Assembly (NCBI GenBank): GCA_035610835.1
Contig: CM069455.1
Location: 43,702,928 to 43,766,927, forward strand
DNA length: 64,000 nt
Direction: 5' to 3'
DNA from: Ophiura sarsii
Lineage: Eukaryota; Echinodermata; Ophiuroidea; Amphilepidida; Ophiuridae
Shown here: positions 53,425 to 64,000 of the stretch, piece after piece
How the letters are laid out: every line of letters begins with the position of its first letter
How positions within the stretch are numbered: the stretch's first letter is position 1
The notes under the pieces: generated by a model
Seen by the model: only the letters and a program-made list of their open reading frames with translations
Database searches by the model: none
Told to the model about the DNA's origin: nothing
Position numbers and translations under genes: made by a program

Positions 53425-55756
53425 CATGCTTATTTAAAAATAAATGAACCGGCATTTAAATGAGCCAACCAAAACAAGTCAAACGGGGGCGTCTTGGAAA
53501 TAATTCCTCTTTAAGGGATGTGTAGTATGTCAATCTGAAATAAAAAATTACCATGCAACACCTCCTTTCACTATCCCTTTTCCCCGGCCCTCTTCCTCTG
53601 TCGCTCACATAAACTCATGACATTTAGCTCATTATACTACGCGTTTAAATGAAAGTGTTGCTTAATCTTATTTCCTTTGATGATACAAGAGAAAATGTCA
53701 ATTATCTCATTCAGATAAAAAATTAACGAAGAGGTCACAATTTCACATAAATCAAAATAGCTTAATCATCCTCATGAACAATTCAAAAAGTTAATCAAGA
53801 AATTCCTGTTAGCAATGAATATGGGGTCAGTGGTAAAAATGGCTCGATTAAGATCCGTGGTTTCTGACCACAATTATTTATAATATTCTGTTTTCAACTC
53901 GGTATTTCGAGCCAGGTACGGTCGGTACGGCACTGGGTATTCCCCAAGTTGTTCCGGCATATGGATACATAATTTTCATTCATTCAAAAAAGTTTGAAAT
54001 TGTTTTGCCGCCAGTCGGTCGCCGGGGTACTTTTTCCCGACACAAAAATTACCCGCTATGGGCAGGTGTGCGGGTGCTATTTCCAGGCATGGTATCAGGG
54101 CACCAGTTGCTCTGTATTTGTATATTTTCAACAACAAGGTTACTACTGCAATTAGTATTTCGAATGCTGAATATTGATCCAAAATACCTATAATTTCAAA
54201 CCTTTTCTACGAAACATAAGATATTTCGGAGAATAAACACCATGTATATACATGATGCACATAGATTAGAAGTATAAATTGTGCTCCCTTCCCTCTATCG
54301 CCCTTAAAAAGTTATTGGAAGTCGCCAACATATTGGATTGACACCGAGGTTATATAACCACTTGCCAACGACGTAGCAACCGTAGTCACCAACGGTTCAC
54401 CTCTATGTTAATGAGTTGCTCACGGAGGTATTGATTCTGTAAGATTGTGTACATGCTATTGTAAATATCAGCCAATCGATATTACAATTGGACCCTTGCA
54501 TGCGCTATTAAACCCTGCTGCTTAGCATACTAAATATGCGCGCCAAATACAAATACATATGGAGTGCATAGGAATGTACATGGCCCTATAGTTTACTGTT
54601 AGACTGTGCATAGCTGTACATCAACCTACCTTTTCACGGCTAAGGTCAACTCAAAAGGTATACCTTGGTGTACATTGTTAACACATTGTTAGGCTGGTAA
54701 ATACCACAGATTTGATATAAATGAAAAGCTTTAAGCACATTTTATCAGCTACAACTGATTCTGTAATTAAAAGTACTTTACTTGAGAAATTTAGCCTGAA
54801 AGTACGAAGTTTCACTTAATTAGCATGTCATCGCTGTTCTCCTGCTCACTGTGTTTCATTGCAAATCTATGTGTATCCACAAATTACGTCAGCCGGTTGC
54901 CTGTATCCAACTCTTCAAAGAATTGTGTACTTTTATGGATGAAGTATACTTTATTTATTCATACATAAAATAGCCACCAAAAAGTTGTAAGTTCTCTATA
55001 GCGTTACACTCACAGTGACAGATGTGGCCCTCATCGGCTATTATTACCACTAATATTTACCGCTTCTCTACCAAAGAGGGCAGTACGTATACATATCTGT
55101 AATGCATGTGGATGCAGGGAAAACTTGCACACAACGCAGATGCGAGGCAAAAGTTGGTTTATTGCTAAATTGGAAAAAAGGTTCTAACCACGCTCTGTTA
55201 AAAGCTTTGTATTTCAGAAAGTTGCAATTTGATAGGTCTCACATTTTCACCAAACAAGGTAAGGTATATTTACCTCAAATACAAAGCAGCTACGTTTTCT
55301 ACTTTTTAAGTTACAAACTCTGCAGATTTTGAGCCCAGGTTTTTGGGACACGCTGTATGAATTAAACTGGATCCATATTTTACCTTGACACTTAATGAAA
55401 GAAAATGTTTTCTGTATAATATGTTGATACTTTTCCAAATAACCTAATTACAATAATGCGTACTTTTAGCGATGGACACTCCATAGAAACATGAAGTTCC
55501 TGATCCCATAGGTTTAACATTTGATCAACTTCCTAAAGATCTAATGTACCGTACCCCATGCCTGGGAGAGCGACCAATACATGTACGTATTTCACTTCCC
55601 TCAACAACAATTTTATGACCGGACAATATGTGACACAAAATATAACTTTTGTGCGGACGAATCTTGGTTTATATCACATTCATGGTATCTCAAAATATTC
55701 CATATCACTTCCATATCAAATTCCAATTCGTTTAACATGGTTATGGGCCCCTCACA
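53425..55756. other. intergenic, no gene recognised
   Basis: A/T-rich. Frames up to 76 residues are present but none resembles a known protein. No clear repeat was seen. Confidence 0.35.
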
Positions 55757-56770
55757 TGTATCCGTGTGAGCTGGGCGGCCTCTTTAATACCGTCTTATAG
55801 AAAAATAACAGAGTCCAATCAGAACAATCAGCAACAAATGTCAATTTTGTCACCGGGTTCATACCGTTTTATACCGGGTCCTCATCGGCCTGGAACCGGG
55901 CTCATACCACCTCCTCACCAGGTCCTCACTGGCCAGAACGCCTGTGTAATGGCCGTACCGCTCTGATAACGCCCTTTATGAGCTGAGCGCTCAAGCTCGC
56001 CGCTTCACTCACATTCCGGGAATCTCTGTATTAGTCACATGTATCCGTGTGAGCTGGCCGACCCTTTACCGTGTGACAAATTGGTGCAGACAGCGGCACA
56101 CGGCGAGGACACACGGTGGGCCGTTTCCCGTCCGTTGAACACGTTGCCGGGGACATTGCCGGCCATGCGCGCCCAGCAGGAATTTTGAGCATACTCAAAA
56201 CTCCTGCCGGGTGAGTAATAGCGGCGGCTAACGTTGAGAGCCCGGTTTGAGGACGGTATAAAGACGGCGCACCCGTTGTGCGCCCGTTCGCAGGGCGGTG
56301 GTGGTAAGCGGCCACCTTACCGTCTAATAGAAAAAACAGAGTCCAAACAATCAGTAAAAATGTCAACGGGTGCATTGATTTTTTGTGTGGTCACCGTGTC
56401 CATATCGTTTTATACCGGGTCTATACCGGGTCCTCACCGGCCTGGTACCGGGCTCACCGTCCTCATACATTTCTAGCTTACCGTTCTCACCGGGTGCATA
56501 ACACCTCCTTACCGGGTCCTCGGTCTATGCCATTCTACACCGGGTCTGTACTGGGTTATCACCGGCCTGGTACCGGGCTCACCGGCCTCATACAGTTCTA
56601 GCTTTCCGTTCTCACCGTGTCCTCACCGTGTGCATACCACCTCTATACCGGATCCTCACCGGTCGGAACGACTGGGAACCGGCCGATCCGTCTTGATTAC
56701 GTCATCAAACCGCCCATTTTAAGCTGAGCGCTCAAGCTCGCCGCTTCATTTGCATTCCGGAATTCGTACG
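55757..56770. repeat. direct repeats rich in ACCGGG, upstream of the GPCR pseudogene
   Basis: Blocks recur in the same orientation: GTATCCGTGTGAGCTGG at about 55760 and 56041; AACAGAGTCCAA.CA at about 55807 and 56334; and AGCTGAGCGCTCAAGCTCGC at 55981 and 56721. Between them TACCGGGT.CTCACCGGCCTG words are iterated. GC content is clearly above the surroundings. The frames inside follow the repeat and look spurious. Confidence 0.75.
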
Positions 56771-56900
56771 ACCAACATATATAATACGACATGCCTGCTG
56801 AGAGTCCGTTCCGCGAACGATTAACCAGGCGGTATGTGTACACAAGCCACCTGCCCACCTACAATCTCATTCCAAGGTTTCATACGTTTATATTAACAAA

Positions 56901-57836
56901 ATGGCTACGAACGATACGACCACTACTACTGCAACTAGTGACATGTTACCGGACTACATCTTGAATGTCCTCTATTGGGAGCAAATTATCCTGGCGATCA
57001 TTGTAGGGTTGATAGCCATCGGTGGTCTTAAGTTTGTGTTTGCTGACAGCTTTTACGCTAATCTGGTACAGTGTCAGTGTTCTTGGTAAGGTTGAATGGC
57101 CGATAACAGGAGCCTATTGGTTATGTCAGTTTACAGGTTTTATGGTCTATGCCAGCATTGCAACTAGCATGTGGACATTGGGTGAAATTTCCATAAATCG
57201 ACTCATCTACATCGTTAAACCTTTTTGTTGTAATAAGATATTCATATCTTGGAAGCTTGGTCTTCTTGTGGCCATACCGTGGATCATCCCGACAGCATGT
57301 TCTCTAGTCATGCTAGTACTAACTGACAATAGAAATTTTGAATTCGGGTATCACAAACTTGCTTTTGTCTGCGCTGACACTGATGCAGATTATAACGAGT
57401 TCAATCATTGGACTTTTGTTTCCACTCCTAGCAAAGGTGATCAGTTACATCTGGATCTACCTATTGATCAGGAATCACTTTCGGAAACAGAAGAAATGCA
57501 TGCCACCGGCATCTAGGAACAAGTCCGCATCGGTATCGGAGCTTGTAATTACCGAAGATCGAGATCACCAAAATCCTCTTCCTCGTCGTCATCGTATTCG
57601 TTGTGGTTTTTCTTCCATATTTGATCACAGTGCAATTACAGCTTTCATCCAGTACCCTTCATCTCCGATTCTATCTGAAGATATTTCCACATTTTAATTG
57701 CGCCATTAACTTCGTGATATACGCCGCGAAACATCCGGATTTCAAAGTTGTGCTGAGACATATGATGAGGCGTTCTTACGCGGAAATTCCTGAACCAACA
57801 CCACTCTTGAGATATCTACTTTCAAAAAAGAACTAA
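56901..57836 (+). pseudogene. class A (rhodopsin-family) G-protein-coupled receptor pseudogene
   Basis: A seven-helix receptor in the membrane would signal through G proteins; the ligand is unknown. The start ATG (56901, context AACAAAATGG) is followed by TM1 (LYWEQIILAIIVGLIAIGG). TM2 (VLSLCLLTAFTLIWYSVSVL) follows in another frame, with the TM1-TM2 loop apparently deleted. TM3 has the conserved cysteine (YWLCQF) and INRLIYIVKP in place of DRY. TM4 is SWKLGLLVAIPWIIP. TM5, TM6 (FLVVIVFVVVFLPYL) and TM7 need two more frame changes near 57400 and 57560. TM7 reads NFVIY instead of NPxxY. The tail includes HPDFKVVLRHMMRRS. The family is melatonin-receptor-like or Tre1/Moody-like; I cannot separate these. 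A sibling begins at 63960. Confidence 0.8.
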
Positions 57837-57839
57837 ACG

Positions 57840-60800
57840 CTACTGTAACATTTACTGTAAGGCCTATACAAAGACAGACAAATTGAAACATACCCTTTCA
57901 GCAAATAAGGTATTTTGTAATGGCGCGGATTTAGCAGCTGCCAGCAAGATGTTGCTCCCACTGTATATTCGGTTTTTAACCGGATTGTGTCTTGTTTCGC
58001 TGTTTATTGTGTTCCATCTTGTTGTGGAACATTTTCTCCTCCGGAATGCAGCATTTCCAGAGTCAGATGGATTGCTACCAAGCGGGAATTTTAAACTGAA
58101 TTCTCCGTCCGTGAGTACATATAGTATCATACCTTACAACACGGTTTTTTCCGGCCATTTTCATCTTGTTCAACCATATACCAATAACAATCAGATGATT
58201 AGCAATGGATCATTGGCCACATATTCAACTTCGGGTCAACACACTGATGACAGTGTTAAACGGTATACCCGTTCCGATCTATTGGCTTTACGTGACAAGA
58301 AGTATTATCTAACTGTTGATACTTTCAAAACTATCAAATCACTTGGTATTGATCGCCGTCGAAGGGGCCGTAGAGCAGGCTCTCACATGATTAAGAAAAA
58401 TGCCTCGACTACAAGAACCAATGTGGAAAACTCATATAACTGGAGAATGCCTCGTTATAATTCAACTTCCATTGTTAAAGGTGTCCGCCGTCCCTTAACT
58501 GTTCATTGCTGGAATGCTAATTCCATTGGTAATAAAACAATAACTCTGATTGACCATATCATTGAATATGATGTTGACATCATGTTTCTTGTTGAGACTA
58601 AAATTACTGCAGATGAGATGGTGATCTTAGGAGAATGTACCCCTCCTGGCTATAAGTTCCTGAACCTAGTTCCTAGACGTGAAAGGAGTGGGGGAGGGAT
58701 TGGTATTATTTACAAAGAAAACCTTGAGCTTACCGCTACATGTTCCACTTTCACTACTAAGAATTTTGAACACTGTATTGCTACTCTCAAGGACTCTATC
58801 CAGTTTGTTGTGATATATCTGAATTTCTTGATGATTTCGAAGTCTTTCTCGAGGAAATGTCCATTGGTCCTAGAAATGTGCTTATGGGCGATTACAATAT
58901 CCATGTTGACGAACCTCACAAATCTGAGACAAAAAAGTTCAACGACATTTTAGCTAGCAATGGTTTTTGTCAATTAATCAGTGAGCCTACACACAAGAAG
59001 GGCCACACTCTCGATCTACTGATAATCAATGAGAACGACCCTATTATCCACAGACATCAAGTTCTTCCACCATTCTACTCTGATCATCGCTTTATAACAT
59101 GTTCTGTAAACCACGTAAAACCGCCTCGGGTGAAAATGGTTATTAGTTCTCGCCAATTTGGCAAAATGAAACCGGAACAGTTTACTGATCTTCTGCGTGA
59201 GCGCATGTCCGACTTCCCTTATGACTCTGAAGATCCTAATATTCTTTCTGATGCTTATGAATCGATAACCAAGTCTGTGCTTGATAAAGTATGCCCTATC
59301 ACCACCAGCGAGCGTATCATAAGGTCCCGTCTACCTTGGTACAACGATGACATCCATATGTCGCGCCGCATCAGAAGACGACTGGAAAACAAATGGCGCA
59401 AGAGTCGATCAGAGAAGGATCATGAAGAATGGATTGTTCAGAAAAATCGTGTAATCAAACTTATTACTGACTCTAAAATTGAGTACTTTTCTAAGAAGTT
59501 TTCTGAATCAAATGCCAAAGATATGTATGCCACTATAAATGTTCTGCTTAACAAATCTCCAAAGGTTTTACCGGCTCTTGACTGCTCTGATCAAGCACTT
59601 GCTAATGAATTTCTATCCTTTTTTGTTGAAAAAGTTGAAAAGATCAGGGCTAATGTGTTAGTGTTCTTGGTTCTACTATCTCTGAGGATGATGAAGGTAG
59701 ATGCACAAATAGTGTTAACATGAACGCATTTTCATCTCTCACCGAATCCGAGGTCAGTAAGATAATAACGAGGTTTCCGAGTAAAACATGTTACTTAGAC
59801 ACTCTGCCCACATGGCTTGTGAAAGACAATCTTCAAATCCTTTTGCCTATTTTCACTAGAGTTGTAAATAGTTCATTGATGTCTGGGGTGTTTCCAAACA
59901 CATTAAAACAGTCTATTACCACTCCAGTGATTAAGAAATCTAATCTTGATAACAACATCTTAAAGAATTATAGACCTGTGGCCAACATGAAATTCATGTC
60001 CAAAGTAATCGAAAAGGCTGCTTCATGTCAAGTGACAACACATGTTGACAACAACAATATGGGCGAAGTTTACCAGTCCTCATACAAGCGGTATCATAGT
60101 ACTGAAACTGCCCTTCTGAAGGTTAAAAACGATATCAACCAGTTCGTGGATCATGGTAAAGTTGTTTTCTTGGTGTTGCTTGACATGTCAGCGGCCTTTG
60201 ATACAGTTGATCATTCGATTTTTGTTGCATAGACTTAAATCACATTTTGGTATCGATGGCTCTGTTCTCTCTTGGTATAAATCTTATTTTAATCAGCGTA
60301 ATGTCAGAGTTGCAATTAAAAACGCTATGTCTAGTGAGCACACGCTTACATACTCTTTGCCACAGGGTTCTATAATTGGCCTTCAGGGTTTCATCATGTA
60401 CACCACCCCTATTGGTGAGATCATCCGTCGTTACAAAATATGTTTCCATTGCTATGCGGATGATATTCAGCTCTATGCCGAGTTTGATCCTAAGATCCCT
60501 GGTGATCGTGAGCGTGTCCTCAATAACCTGTCTGCTTGCATATCTGATATGATATTACCTCTTGGATGTTACACAACAAGTTGCAGCTTAATCAGGATAA
60601 AACTGAGTTTTTCATAATTGCCACAAACAGAGCTCTCACCAAACTTCCAGATATTGTATTAAATGTGGGAAATCTTTCAATAAAACCATCTGCCAGTGTT
60701 AGGAACTTAGGCGTTGTTTTTGACGGCACTCTAAATGTGTCTACCCATGTTAGTAAGCTTTGTAAGAATTTGAACTTCCACATTCGTAACTTATGGCGGA

Positions 60801-61455
60801 TTCGTCGCTTCCTTAGCCAGGAAGCGTGCCATCATGCCGTCAGAGCACTTGTCTTGTCTCGTATTGATTATGCCAATTCCCTCTTGTACGGAGCACGTGA
60901 AGCTGATCTAAAACGTTTACAACGTATCCAAAATAAAGCTGCCAGACTAGTCTTTGCATGTGGAAGAGACAGGTGCTCTGTCAAACTGTTGCGTTCCTTA
61001 CACTGGCTCCCACTCAAAGAAAGAATACATTTCAAAATCATGTTGCAGGTATATAAGTGCATATCTGGTACTGCTCCGGCTTATCTACAGAATCTTGTCG
61101 CGTTGTACAATCATCCTGATACTACTAGAAGTAGGCACAGACTTCGTTCTTCATCTGACATAACAAAGCTCAATCCCGTTCGTTCACACAAAAGAGCTGG
61201 AGATTGTTGTCTCACTGTTTTCGGACCTCAGCTCTGGAATAAGCTTCCTATTTATGTCAGAGAAGCTAGGACTGTGTTCTACTTTTAAGAGTCTTCTAAA
61301 GACCTATTTATTTCCAAATGTGTAACTTTGTATTATTGTATACGTTATGTGTATTATGTCTGCCGTATATTGTTTTCGGGGCGTTGTTTAAGCGCTGTGC
61401 TTTTTATAGAGCGCTATATAAGTGCCTATTATAATAATAATAATAATAATAATAA
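57840..61455 (+). mobile_element. LINE C, nearly full-length CR1/L2-type retrotransposon
   Basis: It contains an RGRRAG-type leader, an AP endonuclease, a reverse transcriptase and a C-terminal region. It ends TAGAGCGCTATATAAGTGCC then (TAA)n at about 61430-61455. Start is approximate: it begins just after the GPCR pseudogene's last codon. It sits between the two GPCR copies. Several frameshifts make it inactive as read. Confidence 0.85.
57883..61288 (+). pseudogene. LINE C endonuclease/reverse transcriptase, frameshifted
   Basis: The product would nick target DNA and prime reverse transcription. The first frame (57883-58953) carries YTRSDLLALRD, RRRRGRRAG and the endonuclease start VHCWNANSIGNK with FLVETKI. 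The next (58857-59723) has GDYNIHVDEP, HTLDLLI and SDHRFI, the GDxN and SDH endonuclease motifs. Reverse transcriptase motifs follow: NYRPVANMKFMSKVIEK, LLDMSAAFDTVDH (motif A), SLPQGSIIG (motif B) and CYADDIQLY (catalytic YADD). The last frame (60566-61288) has LQLNQDKTEFF, RNLGVVFD, RLQRIQNKAARLVF, HWLPLKERI and LWNKLP. Frame changes fall near 58840, 59700, 60200 and 60565. Confidence 0.85.
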
Positions 61456-61807
61456 AAGGTATTTGCCTGTTACTATTTTTCAATGAATGGCCTATCCCTT
61501 CGTACCGGCTTCGTACTACATTGTACCACATTATCCGGTCGGACTCGTAGCTATTTTCATGGACTTCCTGAAAAAGAACTCTAGTCAAGAATCAAACGTG
61601 TTCAAACATCAGAATGCCATCTAAGTCCCTCTCTTGTTCATCCTATTTCACCGGTCACAGTTTTCATACAAGATACATCTGAGTATGACTCCTGCTTCTT
61701 TCCGGTAACTACTTCGAATACGATCCCATCAGGATCCAAGAGTGTGTCTACATCACAGCCCAACAATGTAAACAAACAAACTACTTCACTCTATTACGGA
61801 TATTTTA
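61456..61807. other. no gene recognised
   Basis: Spacer between LINE C and the next MITE fragment. Confidence 0.4.
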
Positions 61808-62115
61808 AAACACTTTCCACGCGATTCGTAAATATTAACCACCTTTCTTATGAATTACTGAACCAATACTAGGCATGTGTGTACTCATGTCAATATATTT
61901 CTCGTGCTAATTCGAAAAAATAATGATGAGACTCCATAATTTTGACATTTTTAAAACATTTGGGCTACCCATTCAGTGAGGTGTTAATCACCGATCCTTT
62001 GTCACTCCTTTTCTTTTAACAATATAGAAAAAAGGATCGAGCTTTCCCTGCTCTTTCCTCGAGCTTTCCTCTACTTGTTTTGGAACTGTCGTCTGTAGAC
62101 AACATACTAAGTGAT
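61808..62115. mobile_element. diverged TTAACACTTTCC-family MITE
   Basis: Shares ACACTTTCCACGCGA, GAACCAATACTAGGCATG, AAAACATTT and TTGGAACTGTCGTCTG in the order seen at 24802-25032, with an unrelated insertion around 61970-62075. Confidence 0.6.
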
Positions 62116-62452
62116 AAGTGATAGAACTTTCTGCGAGATTAATCCTTTCCTAAAGCTTGCCATGAGCCCTTTTCTACTATACTAAAACCACGAGATTCGG
62201 TTATAATTACCGCGTTAATGATAAACTGTCCATGTAGGCAAAGTCTTCGTTGGAAGTACAGGGAGCGGAGTCCCAAGGAGCTGGTGAGATTTAGTTGTAT
62301 CGACAGCATCACTATTGTTAGTATCATTAGTGTGACAAGAGAAAGAATGTTGAGCCTTATAGTATACACCAGAGAGAGTGTAGAGTTGGATGCCAAACGG
62401 TGTGTTGTGAGAAATGCTTAGGCCTAATGTCCTACGCTGCGTTAGGCGTTTC

Positions 62453-62822
62453 AAAAAGTGTACTTTAGGTCCCAGATTCTGGACTGTACTAGTATCGTCC
62501 GATACTGGTACAACCAGTATCGTTTGATACTGGTACAAAGTCAGTGTTCCAGTATCGGCCGGTACTGGCACATATAAAATGTACCAGTATCGGGCGATGC
62601 TGGAACAAAATTATGTACCACTATCGTTCAATACTGGGACAAATTACTACTGATAACCGGTGTACCAGAATCGAACGATACTGGAACATAAAAACGTTCC
62701 AGTATCGCTCGATACTGGAACACAATTTGGTGTTCCAGTATCGACCGATACTGGCAAATTTTATGTCCAGTATTGACCGATACTGGTATACCAGAATCTG
62801 GGACCTAAAGTACACTTTTTCC
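62453..62822. mobile_element. fold-back element built of small CCAGTATCG palindromes
   Basis: The outer inverted repeats are AAAAAGTGTACTTTAGGTCC and GGACCTAAAGTACACTTTTT. GGCGTTTC (62445-62452 and 62823-62830) flanks it as an 8-bp duplication. Inside, 8-10 short palindromes of the form CCAGTATCGNCCGATACTGG follow each other with 10-16-bp A/T-rich spacers. No coding role. Confidence 0.85.
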
Positions 62823-62830
62823 GGCGTTTC

Positions 62831-63959
62831 AAACATTGATCCTGATCAGTACCTACGGACATGGTAAAAAGAACTAAGGGTGGAAAATCTAAAATAACGA
62901 AATGCCACTTAATGCAAAATGAACATTCTGAATGCAAATTGTTCATCCAATGATGCCTACTCGGGAAATACCCAGTGCCGTACCGACCGTGCGTATCTGC
63001 CTCGAAATATCGGGTTGCTAGGTCTGCATAATAATAATACAGGGGATGTTACAATGTTAGTTTATGCAAATCTAAACCCTAATGTAGCAATTTAAAGCCA
63101 AACAAAGTTAATAAAACCCTAAAAAGGGCTGGAAAAGGGAGCTAAAAAAGAGTTTATTTTTATTGACAAAAACCAAAAAATGTTATCAAAATTCAGGTTT
63201 TTTTTGTAGAAATTGCTTATTAATATCAATGTGTAATGGCTACGAATTAAGAGAGTCTGACAATACCTTTATTCTCTTATTATACACCAAATATGTGATG
63301 GCAGTACTTGTAGTTCAAAATACACAACTTGTTTTCCTCAATTTCTGTCATGTCCTTTACCCATTAAGTATTTTCTGACTACATCAGAGTATTGTGTTAA
63401 GCTTTGATTCAATGATCCAAGTATTAGTTGTGCAGGTCAACGGTATACTTCAAACACAAAGCATGAAATTATAGTTTGTATGGACATATGCATTAATTCT
63501 TCCGACAAGCATCATTACCTATGTGACGTTATATTTGGAAACTTTTAAATTTTATTTGGCAATGGTTCATTTAATGTGGCCAAGTGATTATTTAGCAATG
63601 TTAAGTATTAAGCAACAAAAAAAATAGTTTGTCTCTGCTTTCTATACCGCCCCCCCAAAAAAAATCCACACTAAGCACTCCTGTTGGTCAATAGGCTATG
63701 CACTGGTGGAAGTTTGTTATTCATTTTGGCAAAATGACAAAATTCCATTTTTTCTTCTTTGATAAATTAAAGTAAAAAAGCAAAGAATCTTTTGAAAAAC
63801 TTTTGTAAAAAACCGGTAAAATATGAATTCTTCAACCTATGCACGCGACAATCTGAAACAAACTGTTATTTTTAGCCGTATTCATTTTAATATACAACAC
63901 GCACCCACCCACTCATCCACAATTTTCATTTTAGGGCTCTACGTTATATTAATAACAAA
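62831..63959. other. upstream region of the second GPCR copy, no repeat recognised
   Basis: A/T-rich. The last part (CGTTATATTAATAACAAA before the ATG) matches CGTTTATATTAACAAA upstream of the pseudogene at 56901, so the duplicated unit includes some 5' flank. Confidence 0.45.
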
Positions 63960-64000
63960 ATGGCTACGAACAATACCACTATTGCTGCAACTCGTGAAAT
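63960..64000 (+). CDS. start of a second GPCR gene copy, truncated by the window edge
   Basis: The first 13 codons read MATNNTTIAATRE and closely match the start of the receptor pseudogene at 56901 (MATNDTT...). The same AACAAAATGG start context is present. NNT/NTT are possible N-glycosylation sites in the extracellular tail. Whether this copy is intact cannot be judged from 41 bp. Confidence 0.6.
   Translation, partial: MATNNTTIAATRE

Noticed and set aside
55766..56601. Proline/glycine-rich frames with PGPHRPGTGL repeats
   Set aside because: They follow the ACCGGG direct repeats in several frames and on both strands; no conserved start or domain.
58857..58953. Overlapping frames at the LINE C endonuclease
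   Set aside because: Not two genes; the overlap is a frameshift within one LINE protein.
1..64000. CRISPR array among the tandem repeats
   Set aside because: Repeats are contiguous minisatellite or satellite units without unique spacers, in a eukaryotic genome.

Overview
This is an animal nuclear genome window: AT-rich, dominated by introns and mobile elements, with one 100-N assembly gap at 40210-40309. It looks like a marine invertebrate, probably a deuterostome such as a hemichordate, echinoderm or amphioxus. That guess rests on the mix of a Penelope-like retroelement, CR1/L2-type LINEs, a tRNA-derived SINE, several hAT families and a class A GPCR with no visible intron. The species cannot be fixed from sequence alone.

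The main host gene is on the minus strand. Twelve exons between 39013 and 11137, with GT-AG boundaries and matching phases, splice by eye into 1160 nt of open frame (386 codons). It looks like a TEX11/SPO22/ZIP4-type meiotic TPR protein. The N-terminal exons (to the right) and the C-terminal exons (left of position 1) were not found. A decayed copy of one exon lies at 27185-27298. A second host locus is at the right end: a frameshifted class A GPCR pseudogene (56901-57836) and, about 7 kb further, the first 41 bp of a sibling copy (63960-64000) that runs off the window.

Layout. 1-7680 is a minisatellite with a roughly 21-bp monomer (42-bp dimer on the left). It is interrupted by a 1.6-kb inverted-repeat element, a hAT element with an 8-bp target duplication, a Penelope-like element with an inverted partial copy, and an unusual chain of hairpins (6677-7005). 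7.7-40 kb is the TEX11-like gene; its introns hold nested hAT and TTAA-flanked elements, two LINEs (one inside the other), a decayed IS630/Tc1 transposase and about 40 copies of an 85-bp satellite. 41-44.7 kb is a giant 3.7-kb palindrome. 45-56 kb is gene-poor, with a SINE, MITEs and a tRNA-like sequence. 55.7-64 kb holds the GPCR cluster, a nearly full-length but frameshifted LINE and an element built from small palindromes.

The most unusual feature is 6677-7005: about ten consecutive stem-loops with different stems. Seven share a purine-rich GGCA-type loop, and two match the replication-dependent histone mRNA 3' stem-loop (one exactly, one with a single change).
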